Below, one piece after another: positions 32,007-40,964 of a stretch of DNA of 64,000 bases. The notes under the pieces were generated by a model. That model searched no databases and was not told the DNA's origin. It worked only from the letters and a program-made list of their open reading frames with translations. Position 1 is the first letter of the stretch. Every line of letters begins with the position of its first letter. This DNA comes from Gracilaria domingensis (taxonomy: Eukaryota > Rhodophyta > Florideophyceae > Gracilariales > Gracilariaceae). The position numbers and the translations under genes are program-made. Location of the stretch: the NCBI GenBank assembly GCA_022539475.1, contig VCMS01000291.1, positions 16,251 through 80,250 of the forward strand. The letters are read 5' to 3'.

Positions 32007-32780
32007 TTGAAGAATGGTGCAGAAGGTGTTCCAAAGGATGCCAAGAGAGCTGAAGTGCTCTATGAGCGCGCTATTAAGGAAGGGAAGGAAGCAAGTGCAA
32101 TGACTAATCTGGCTTTGTTGCTGGCGAATGGTGCGGACGGTGTTCCAAAGGATGCACAGAGAGCTATGAAGCTCTATGGGGGCGCAATCAATGAGTTTAA
32201 TGACTTTCGTGCAATGAACAATTTGGGCTGGATGTTAATGCATGGTACAGAAGGTGTGCCGAAGGACGGAAAAAGAGCGATGGGCCTTTATGAAAGCGCT
32301 ATAAGTGAAGGCAAGAACACTGCGGCAATGAACAATTTGGCTTGGTTGTTACTATATGGTGACGAAGGCGTGCCGAAAGATGCAAAGAGAGCGCAGGAGC
32401 TATATGAACGCTCTATAAACGAAGGTAAGAACACTCGTGCCATGAACAATTTGGGCTGGTTGTTAATGAACGGCGACGAAGGCGTTCGAAAAGATGCCAA
32501 GAGATCGGTGGTGCTATACGAACACGCTATACGTGAAGGCAGTGACACTGAGGCAATGAACAATCTGGCTCGGTTGCTAATCAATGGTGACGAGGGCGTG
32601 CCCAAGGATGTGAAGAGAGCGGTGGCGCTATATGAACGCTCTATAAGTGAAGGTAGTAACACTGAGGCCATGAAGAATTTGGCGTCATTGTTAAAGGATG
32701 GCTCAGAAGGCGTGCCGAAGGATGCCAAAAGGGCAATGGAGCTCAACCAACGTGCCAAGAATGAAGGTAATACAACATAA
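32007..32780 (+). pseudogene. Sel1-repeat protein fragment
   Basis: About seven tandem Sel1-like (TPR-like) repeats of 36 residues are seen, each close to EGVPKDAKRAMELYERAI..G..AMNNLAWLL. The frame ends at TAA-TGA, 32778 onward. No ATG starts it: the frame opens at a TTG and the first in-frame ATG (32100) is inside repeat 1. The nearby ATG at 31999 is in another frame. So the 5' end is lost and this is a fragment, or translation starts late. Sel1 repeats form helical scaffolds for protein binding. The repeats are regular enough to suggest recent loss of the 5' end. Confidence 0.8.
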
Positions 32781-32784
32781 TGAG

Positions 32785-33240
32785 TGCCCAATTTGGTTTT
32801 GTTGTGAAGGCATACGCGTAGCGTAGAAGGTGGAGAGCAGCTACGCTTCAGGAACGCACTACGGAGAAGGGAATGATGTTCACTTTTGTGAATGATGTTG
32901 GTTCTGTTCGATAGAACACGGTGCAGATAACGTGCGAGTGATGATCAATGGCAGTGGGTTCGGGCGGAGCATGCGGCTTGGACGTTGGAGTTTCGATGTA
33001 GCGACAGGACTGCAGCTGTATATGTGCTGGAAAGAAGAGCACGCAGACATGGTACCATCATCACGACGCTGCGTCGTCAAGCAAGTGCTTCGTTTTGGTA
33101 AGATTTGGGCGTGCATGCGTGATGGTGGCAGCTTCCCTGTGGGACGGAACATAACAAGGCGCTCTGAAATGGATGCAGGCCGTGATGCACCCGAGTCCCG
33201 CCACAAGAGACACCGAGTGCAAGCTGTTTACAAGCACATA
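32785..33240. other. Spacer between the Sel1 fragment and the carotenoid oxygenase
   Basis: No recognisable gene. Short frames on both strands have no domain signal. It includes the 3' flank of the minus-strand carotenoid oxygenase. Confidence 0.4.
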
Positions 33241-33245
33241 ACGCA

Positions 33246-34937
33246 TCAAAAAGTATCTACAGGCGCGCAGCGCGTTCCCCTCCACGCTGACGAGTAGTAA
33301 ACATAAACAAAAACAAAACTGTGAACAGCACAACACGCACACCGCTTCGCATCTTCTTCCATCGGCTCACTCATATACCCATGCAACCCACTCGGCACGG
33401 CAACCGGCAAAACCGCCCTAGCAACCTCGACAAACCGCGAAGCGTCCAAAACCAGCAACACCGAGCGCCTGTTCACCGTATCCAGCGCGACCAAAACCAA
33501 GCACCCATCGTCCTCATTCTCCCCAAGCGGGTCCTTCACGAACGCCATCTCGCCCAAAATGCACCCCGCCAGACCGAACGTGCGGCACTCGCCGCTCCGC
33601 ATGTCATACTTTTGCAGCAGACCCGCCATGACACCCTGCTCGTTCTTCGTCATGTACAGGTAGCGGTAGTGGGGGTTCGCGTGCGCCACGACGGGAAAGT
33701 CGCCCGTCTCCCGCAGCAACGGCGTGCTGCTCGCGCGCGGCAGCGCCTCCTCCCGCGTCGACTCGCCGCCGCGCCGCGCCGCGGCGCGCACGCCGGGCAG
33801 CACGAAGCGCGTGACGGACGAGTTGGGCAGCGGCATCTTGTTCATCAGGTCGCTCATGTCGAAGGTGGCCATTTCCTTGGCGTTCATGGAGCAGCACCAA
33901 TCGAGCACCACGTCATCGCCGCGTTCGAACGCCGCCACGCCGTGCATGGCCGAGAAGGCCTCGTGCGAAAACGTAGCAACCACGGCGCGCTTCTTCCGTG
34001 ACACGACGACGAACTTGACGTCCTCGTGCTCCAGCACCTCGAACGAATTGCCAATCGAAAGCGACAGCAGAAACGGCACGAAGTTGATGCGCATGGGCGC
34101 CAAAGTGATCACCACATAACTGTCCGTCAAGCTCGCAGAATGCATATAATACGCGCGATCGCGAATGGTCGCCACGATATAAGTCTCGCCCGATTTGTCG
34201 GTGCAGAACACTTGATACTCCGTAAGCCCCGGTTGATACGACCACACCACGTTATAATACTCGCCACTCCTCGCGTCGCTCATGCCATGCGCCATGCTAG
34301 CAGGACCTGTCAGCCGCGGATGCAGCTCCGAAAAGCGGAACTGCGCGCCCGGACGCAGCGAGCGCTCGCAAACGGGCTGCGCGGCCGCCACGTCCGTGCG
34401 GCAGCACAGCCCCCTGCCCGGGATGCGCTCCACACTCACGACGTAGTTCGTAAAAGGCAGCCAAATCTGCCAGTCGATCGCGGGCGGTCTCCACTCCAGA
34501 AGCATCCGCCACAACGGCAGCTTCACCGCATTCGCGCGAAAGTTGCGGTAAAGCCAGCCCGGCGTGTTTCGAATCGCCTGCAACATGCGCACGCTGTTCA
34601 CGCGCGACCGCACGGTCACCTCGTTCCGCCGCGCGTCGAAGCGAAACATCGCCAGCATGCTAACCGCGTCAAAGTAATGCTCCGCTCGCCAAACAGAACC
34701 GTCCGCATGCAGCTCCTCAAAGCGCGCCGGTCCGACGCGGTAATACGCGCGACCATGCAGAAAGCGCGGCAGCTCACCCTGCACTTGCACGCGGCGCGGC
34801 GCCTCGCACGGCTCGAAGTGGCTGAACGCCACGCGCGGATCCGTCGCGTCGTGCAGCGCGGCTAGCGGCGACGACGCGCGCGCACGCGGGGAGGAGGAAG
34901 GCGGCGACGCGTCGTGCGCGTCGCGCGCGGCTGCCAT
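33246..34937 (-). CDS. Carotenoid cleavage oxygenase (RPE65/CCD family)
   Basis: An ATG at 34937 opens 563 residues, a normal length for this family of non-heme iron enzymes that split carotenoids or apocarotenoids with O2. The seven-bladed propeller is anchored by four iron-binding histidines, visible as PASMAHGMSD (about 220), YYMHSASLTDSYVV (about 270), AMHGVAAFERGDDVVLD (about 335) and PSGLHGYM (about 530). The start GELPRFLHGRAYYRVGPARFE matches the family's opening ..P..L.G..YR.GP. The first His sits in an unusual context, AHG rather than AHPK. Residues after about 540 are poorly conserved. The family includes beta-carotene oxygenases and NCEDs; the substrate cannot be told. The gene is GC-rich and unbroken. 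Confidence 0.93.
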   Translation of the reverse strand: MAAARDAHDASPPSSSPRARASSPLAALHDATDPRVAFSHFEPCEAPRRVQVQGELPRFLHGRAYYRVGPARFEELHADGSVWRAEHYFDAVSMLAMFRFDARRNEVTVRSRVNSVRMLQAIRNTPGWLYRNFRANAVKLPLWRMLLEWRPPAIDWQIWLPFTNYVVSVERIPGRGLCCRTDVAAAQPVCERSLRPGAQFRFSELHPRLTGPASMAHGMSDARSGEYYNVVWSYQPGLTEYQVFCTDKSGETYIVATIRDRAYYMHSASLTDSYVVITLAPMRINFVPFLLSLSIGNSFEVLEHEDVKFVVVSRKKRAVVATFSHEAFSAMHGVAAFERGDDVVLDWCCSMNAKEMATFDMSDLMNKMPLPNSSVTRFVLPGVRAAARRGGESTREEALPRASSTPLLRETGDFPVVAHANPHYRYLYMTKNEQGVMAGLLQKYDMRSGECRTFGLAGCILGEMAFVKDPLGENEDDGCLVLVALDTVNRRSVLLVLDASRFVEVARAVLPVAVPSGLHGYMSEPMEEDAKRCACCAVHSFVFVYVYYSSAWRGTRCAPVDTF

Positions 34938-35000
34938 GCGCGGCGCGACGCGCGGGCGGCGCGGCGGGCATGTTGCGCGGCATGGCGGGCGGGCGCCTCG

Positions 35001-35064
35001 GCGCGGCGGCGCGGCGGCGCGGCGGCGCGGCGGCGCGGCGGCGCGGCGGCGCGGCGGCGCGGCG
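35001..35064. repeat. 8-bp GC minisatellite
   Basis: The 8-mer GCGCGGCG is repeated about eight times in a row, just upstream of the carotenoid oxygenase start. The surrounding 34950-35330 is also very GC-rich, with a hairpin at 35156-35183 (11-bp arms GCGCCACGCGC). Arg/Ala-rich frames here are composition artefacts. Confidence 0.93.
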
Positions 35065-35069
35065 GCTTT

Positions 35070-36440
35070 GAGCCGCGCGGCTGCGCGCAGCAGCTTGGAC
35101 GCGCGCGCAGTTGACGGCTATCTGCTGGCGGATATTTCGGGCGGCGGAGTGCCGCGCGCCACGCGCGGCGCGGCGCGTGGCGCCGTTGCGTCGCGTTCGT
35201 TCCGCAGCGTCTGCGCCTGTTCGGCGGCGCCGACGTTGTTCGCGGCTGTTGTGCTGCGGGCGGGTGGGCGCCGTTTAAGGGCGCGCGGGCACGAGAGCGG
35301 AACGACGACGTGACGTGACCTGCGCCGCCGCGCTGGCGCATGCGCCGATTGCGCCGTCGTGCACGAGCTCTCGTCGTCAACTATAATCAAAGGGCCTTAT
35401 TGGAGGTTGTGGAACAGTTTCTCCAGCGAGACTTCTGTACAAATGTGAGAATGAATCTGGTTGCTATCGAAGACTGCATGTCGCGTGTTGCCACAGTTTG
35501 GTTTCCGGACGACTCCTTGCCCGCATGCCGACGCCGATGAAACCAATTGTACTGGGTGTTGGCGAGGGGTTCGCAGGAAGAACGGCAGTGCGAACTCTTG
35601 ATGGCCATGGAGAACAGTTCCAGGTTGTTTATGCGAGTAAAAACAGATTAACAACTCTGCTCTAAACGGCTATAATCTTGTCTTTGGGGCATTGCCCCAA
35701 GCATCCCACCACAAATCGAAGCAAGACAAGCTTTTATTACATTAGCATATTAGTGCGTGTGCCAATAACTTCATGGTAATTGGGTACGATCGAGAGTTTC
35801 CTCAACCTGGAGAACCGGTGGCGGTGTGGGTGGCGGCGGCGGCGACGCGATGGGGGTGTGCAATGGCGGCGCGGGAGTGGCGGTGCCGTTGTAGCGGGGC
35901 AGTAAACGTGAACCGCAGCTCCCAGGACGGAAGAAGATTGGGGTGGCGACCAGCGTGGCACGGCATGATGCTGTTGAGCCGTCCGTGACCTACGAAGAGA
36001 TGACGCTCCGCCAACAGGGTTGAACGCGATCTGCAAACAAGTAACGGCGTTGACATCAACTGCACATCTCAAGAAGCGGATCAAAAGCAGAGCCTCCAAC
36101 CAAAAAAAAAGAAAAAACGCGGCGCGTCGCTACGAACGGTACAGTTGTGGACACAACAGTTGTGGACACAACAGTACCGTTGGTAAAAAGGGCGTCGATA
36201 CAGCGGTCGTAATAGTCTATCTGTACTACTGACGGTACGCTGCCAAATCGCAACTGTTCGAAACGAAAATCCATCGTCATCCCGAACGTTGCTGCGTGTC
36301 GTCTTCCGAGCCAGCAATGCAAGGTGTTTTCTGCTGATCGGCGTCGCTTGTCTTGTTGAGCGCAGCGCTTTCCTTTAAGGACGCGGATAGGGGTAGAGTC
36401 AGGGTTACCGTTGGTACCAACGGCACCATGAGTAATAACC
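35070..36440. other. Intergenic region with a possible oxidoreductase scrap and a nested inverted repeat
   Basis: At about 35526-35665 the plus strand reads MPTPMKPIVLGVGEGFAGRT and onward. This resembles the FAD-binding start of AIF/NDH-type oxidoreductases (VVVGGGFAG.TAA), but it stops after about 47 residues; it is at most a scrap of a gene. At 36135-36181 is a structure of two tandem 15-mers (AGTTGTGGACACAAC), each nearly palindromic, bracketed by AACGGTAC and GTACCGTT. The rest shows no gene. Confidence 0.35.
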
Positions 36441-36445
36441 GCCCA

Positions 36446-37849
36446 TTAAATGTTGTCATCCATCATGGATGACTTCGGCTTGCTCTCTGTTTTATTACTT
36501 GTACATACTGTATGATAAAGATACAAGTTGTATCTGTGCATAATCGGATTGAAACGTTTTGTAGAGCGGAGCTGTGCCAACTTTCGAAACCCAGAATCCT
36601 GTCCGCTACAAAAGCAAGGGCGCACCCTCTGCAAAGGCCCTTGCCCACAGCTTTGCCGGGCAAAGCTGTGGGCAACGGCCGAGTCGGGGCTAGTGGGTGC
36701 ACTCTGGTTCGTGAAGCGTAGCAACAGGTCGGTCGTACCGCTCGGCAGGCCCGACAGACACAGCACTGCTACCGAGCGTCGCTCCCGTAGAATGCTGGCG
36801 CGAAACACCGTTGTTCTCCGCAGGTGTGTGCCTACGTTTTCTGAAAGTTGGAAGCGCTCGCAATGATAGTGCACACTGGCACCAAGGCGCCTCGCCAACC
36901 TCGCCCTTGCGCCCGGTACGTCAACAAGCAGCTCGCCGCAGAAGAATAGCATCAAGTACGCTTCCGCGTGCGCCTGGTGATGCGGCGCAGACCCGTCTTG
37001 CACGCACGCGCGGACGAGTGCGTCGGGGTTGGCCAAAGCCTTTAGCAGCACGGGGTTCTTACGCTGTATGGCGTCCATATACTTATCCAGCAGCGCTTCC
37101 TGTTCCGCCATACGCTCGGCGACGACAGCCGGCCGTGTGAGCAGGCGCAGTTTGACGATGCATAACGGAATCAGGAACGACACATCGGCATCGTCGAGCT
37201 GCGCGCCTGTGGACGCGAATACGTCGCCGAAACGGTCGGCCTCGCCGTAGAGCCAGTCTCCGTACTGCGAGCGTTCGTGACGATGAAGCGGGTCCAATAG
37301 GCCCTCATCGCGGAGTAGCCAGTGACCGATGAAGGCGACGCACTGGGTGTCTCGACGAAGATGTAGCAGCGTGAGCGGCACGGCTTCGCGTATTCCCATC
37401 GTATCGCGCGCGTTGAGACGTAGGATCTCCAGTCGGTGCGACAGCGCCTTCTCTAATAACGGCACGACGGCGTACTGTTTCGCCAGGTCTTCCAGCTCGT
37501 GCGCCAGCTTGGCGCGCACCAGCAGATGTGCGCGGGTGTCGGCCGTCTCGTTGAAGTGGCCGCAGCGAGATTGGAACTGCGGCCCGATGGCTTCAGTGCT
37601 TTCGCGCAGCTCACGTTGTAGAGAGCTTATGCGCTGACAGAGCTCGGCGTGGTGAGGGGCGTCGCGATGCATGCAGATGGGGCTGCAGTAGCGCGCGAGA
37701 CGACAGCCGGAACAGGCGCGGAGCTGCACGGCGGCGCAGGCGGACGGCTCCTTGTGACAGGTTTTGCAGTTCCATATGGTGTTGGGGCCGGACGACGGCG
37801 CGCGCGGCGCGGTGGGGTGGGCGGCGGCGAGCGGGGCGATGAACGGCAT
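36446..37849 (-). CDS. MYND zinc-finger protein
   Basis: The likely ATG is at 37849 (MPFIAPLAAAHP), though the frame is open further upstream. Near residues 30-75 a MYND finger is clear: CKTC, then CSGCRLARYCSPIC, then HHAELC. MYND fingers bind short proline-containing peptides and are common in regulatory proteins. The rest is helical and not recognised. The last ~130 residues, past about 36830, are low in family character, so the original stop may have been lost; the frame reads through a 35-bp perfect palindrome at 36641-36675. A 34-bp imperfect hairpin lies 76 bp upstream of the ATG. It diverges from the AP-1 gamma relic. Confidence 0.72.
   Translation of the reverse strand: MPFIAPLAAAHPTAPRAPSSGPNTIWNCKTCHKEPSACAAVQLRACSGCRLARYCSPICMHRDAPHHAELCQRISSLQRELRESTEAIGPQFQSRCGHFNETADTRAHLLVRAKLAHELEDLAKQYAVVPLLEKALSHRLEILRLNARDTMGIREAVPLTLLHLRRDTQCVAFIGHWLLRDEGLLDPLHRHERSQYGDWLYGEADRFGDVFASTGAQLDDADVSFLIPLCIVKLRLLTRPAVVAERMAEQEALLDKYMDAIQRKNPVLLKALANPDALVRACVQDGSAPHHQAHAEAYLMLFFCGELLVDVPGARARLARRLGASVHYHCERFQLSENVGTHLRRTTVFRASILRERRSVAVLCLSGLPSGTTDLLLRFTNQSAPTSPDSAVAHSFARQSCGQGPLQRVRPCFCSGQDSGFRKLAQLRSTKRFNPIMHRYNLYLYHTVCTSNKTESKPKSSMMDDNI
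36641..36675. repeat. 35-bp perfect palindrome
   Basis: Two 17-bp arms (TTGCCCACAGCTTTGCC and its exact reverse complement) surround a single G at 36658. It lies inside or just beyond the 3' end of the MYND gene and could act as a hairpin in its 3' region. Confidence 0.97.
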
Positions 37850-37924
37850 TACGGTGGCGGGGTCAGTTGTGTTGGGGTTGACCGCTGAGCTCGATGGCGT
37901 GCACTGGTGTTTTTGATTGCACAA

Positions 37925-37958
37925 TGTGCACTGCACACTGCACCGTGTACAGTGCACA
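37925..37958. repeat. Imperfect hairpin upstream of the MYND gene
   Basis: Outer arms TGTGCACTG and CAGTGCACA pair exactly, and inner ACAC/GTGT can pair too. It sits 76 bp upstream of the MYND ATG at 37849. Confidence 0.8.
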
Positions 37959-38122
37959 CGTATTCGCGCCGTGAGCTCAATCAACATCCGGTAACGATGC
38001 ATGAAGCAAGTCCACAGAAACTGGAGTCGAAGTGAAGCACCTGCGCCACCAGTGCAATGCCCATTTTCGGCGAAAAGCCTTTGCACCTGCGCGTTTGTAA
38101 TTCACACACTAACTGTAAACAA

Positions 38123-38151
38123 TGTGAAGTACAGACTCAATGTACTTCACA
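38123..38151. repeat. Hairpin upstream of the AP-1 gamma relic
   Basis: Arms of 11 bp (TGTGAAGTACA and TGTACTTCACA) flank a 7-base loop. It lies about 210 bp before the ATG at 38364. Confidence 0.88.
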
Positions 38152-38363
38152 CTACAGAGTAATAGTGGCAGCACAGCCATGTCCTTCACTTCATCACCCG
38201 TTCTCTTTACTAACTTTACCAGCGTGTCTTTGTGCTCCTATTCGCCCCGACCTCTGAAGTCCAACTCTCTAACTGTTGATAACACTCCCTACCTACCAGC
38301 GAACCCATCAGCTTCATTCCAGTCGTTCCTCTCTGTCGCTGATCTTTGCGCCAACTTTCCACC

Positions 38364-40958
38364 ATGAACGCCAAGAAGCTCATGAAAAGCGCGAAGTCCA
38401 ACTGGTCAAAGGCCAAACGCACATACATGTGCAGAACCCTGAACCCTGAAAGAAGTTGTCAAGGCCTATCGTGCCTGCACCACTCGTTCTGAAGAGCATG
38501 CGCTCGTCAAGAAAGAATCCGCTCACATTCGAGGTCTATTCCGCGAAGGATACAAAGCGTTTCGGCGCCGTAATGTTGCTAAACTTCTGTTCTTTCATAT
38601 GAATGGCTATCCGACTGACTTGGAATGACAGAATGTATCAAGCTATGTGCTAGCAATAAGTATAACGATAAGAGGATTGCGTACTTGGGATTGATCATTC
38701 TCGTTGACGTGACTGAACAGATTTTGATGTTGATTACCAACAGTTTGCAACGCGATCTGCAGAGTGAGGATGTCAATATCATCAGTCTAGCGCTCAACTT
38801 GCTGAGTGACATTGCTAGCGTTGAGATGGTTCGCGATTTGTTACCGCAGATTGAGACACATTTACATTCCACCGATCCATGTATTCGGAAGAAGGCAGCC
38901 CTGGCTGCCGTTCGTGCTTTGAGAAAGCTCACGCCTGAAGAAACCTCTGGCATCTTGGAAGCTATTCCTTCAATGTTTGAATGCAAGTCACAGAGATTGT
39001 ACATATCTGCTTCAGCGTTGGTTTCTGCGCTATGTAAACAAGGCGCTTCGGATATGGACATGTTTCATCAACAGCTTGTTCCTGTCGTACTTAACGTTTG
39101 TAACGATTATCTTCTCCGCGAGCGCACGCAACAACCTTCGAAAGGCATGTCTTCCACGCTTGTTTCCAAAGTTAAGAACCCTGGCATTTATGTCAAGCTT
39201 CTTTCCACATTGAGACATTTGATTTTGGTTGGTCTTTCCGAGGAACAGGACAGATTTGTACATGATATTCTTTCTCAAATCGCTTCTTCGACGCGAGTCC
39301 ACATCTTTGTCAGATTGCGCGGTGTTGTATGAATGCGTTCGCGCTATTATTGCACTCAATCCCGACGAAGATGTATGGAACCAATCAATCCCGGTGTTGG
39401 TTAACTTTCTCTCGCACAAAGAGGCCACCGTTAGATACATTGGACTTCAGGAACTCATTTCTGTTGCTGATGTTTGCGGAAGTAGTGCCTTGTCGCAAGT
39501 GCCTGGGCTGAAGGATAAAGTGCTATCTGGTTTGCGCGAGTCAGACCCGACTGTTAGGAAGAGGGCTGCAGAGCTGCTATATAGAACCACAAACGAGTCC
39601 AACTGTGAGAAAATGCTTACGGCTCTTCTGGAGTACATTGAGAAAAGCAAGCTTCAAGAAGCCATTCAAGATGGGTGTTGGAAGCTGGTCTCTTTGCTCG
39701 ACAGATTCGGCACAGCAGATGCTAAGAAAGTTGACATGTTCGTACAGGCGTTGGCGATAGCGGATACACAATTGCCTGAAGATCTTGTTAGCACATGCTT
39801 GGCGATGATATCTTCAAAGCCACACGTACAGGGACATGCTGTCAAACAGCTGTTCACCGAAGCATTTATGAAGAACGCGGATGAAAGTCAAAAAGATATT
39901 CCGAAACAAACGAATCTTCTCGAGTTCGGAGAAAGTGAAGAGAAAGTTGAACAGCCGCAGCACATTGTGAGAATAGATCCACGGAACAGAAGACTGCGTC
40001 TAGAACGGGTTGCAATATACGTCGTGGGCGAATATGGTGAAACCACGTCCGCCATCGGGTTGCAAATGCCGCAAGTATTGAATGCTTTCAGGGAGATTTT
40101 GGCATCAGCAGAAATGGTTGAGGATATCTGGTTGGACGCAAAGGGGGTTGAACGAAATGCTGAGATGAGCATTTTGACGGAAGTTGCTTTAACTAGTCTG
40201 ATGAAGTTTGTGTGCCACCAATCATCACCTGAGCCGACCGCTGGCGGAGGGTTTGAATCATTGTTTCAGGCTCTTCCAGCCCCACCAAGGACTCCCCTGC
40301 TGCCAAGGAATCTACTTTGGCAGACGACTTATTGGATGGGCTGAATTTGGACGACGGAAAGGAAAGCCGATCTCTTGTCCCAGCTTCCGCACCGACGGGG
40401 ATTACGAGTAGTGCGTTGGTTAGTCTCGAGCATCATGGAATGGATGGTGAGAGTATCGCAAAGGGCTCTATTCCAGATCAGGTCTGCTACATTCTTTCCG
40501 CACATGCAATGTCGGCGGACATTGAAGTGCAGCAACGAGCATGTGAGTACATGACGCTGCTCCGAGAAGAACTTCGACCAGTGCTCAATACAGTTATGGC
40601 ACAACTTCCTCCCCTTGACTTTGTTACCATTCAAAGAAAGGCAAGCCAAAGAAGAGCTAGGACGCGCATTAGTACGAGTGCCTCTGGTTCACAGAGAGAC
40701 GGTGTCCTCCTCGATCTTATAGGAGATGTATCTGGTGAAGGTGGAAATGCTTTCCCTGCACTTCCGTCCACGGATGGTAGCGGCATGGCAACAGACGTCA
40801 TGAGTGCCGCGCAACGTGAGAAGGAAGTTTCTCTCTTCGACGTTCTCGGTGACTCAGGTATATCGTCAACGAAGACAGAGGGTGTAGGTTCTGACGATCT
40901 CTTGAGCATTCTTGCACAACCGTCAGCCGACAATGATTTCAGTAGACCCTCGACATGA
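38364..40958 (+). pseudogene. AP-1 gamma-adaptin relic
   Basis: The order of homology follows gamma-adaptin, the large subunit of the clathrin adaptor AP-1 that works at the trans-Golgi. From the ATG at 38364 come a short basic start, then RACTTRSEEHALVKKESA, RRRNVAKLLFFHM, NGYPTDL, TECIKLCASNKYNDKRIAYL and LRKLTPEE. Later pieces are CAVLYECVRAII, RYIGLQEL, DPTVRKRAAELLYR and the hinge-side EVQQRACEYMTLL, ending in an acidic Leu/Asp-rich tail. The frame changes at least four times: a 7-bp tandem copy of ACCCTGA near 38443, a lost base near 38629, and shifts near 39295 and about 40265. No intron signals fit these points. It is near full length for the trunk and is a pseudogene unless the assembly has indel errors. 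Confidence 0.88.
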
Positions 40959-40964
40959 ACTTGC

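Noticed and set aside
34862-35380. Arg/Ala-rich proteins in GC-rich DNA (also 12007-12425 and 42713-43726)
   Set aside because: All six frames are open there because of composition; no domain and strongly biased residues.
35526-35665. AIF/NDH-like oxidoreductase gene
   Set aside because: Only a ~20-residue resemblance to an FAD-binding start, then a stop; mentioned only as a possible scrap.
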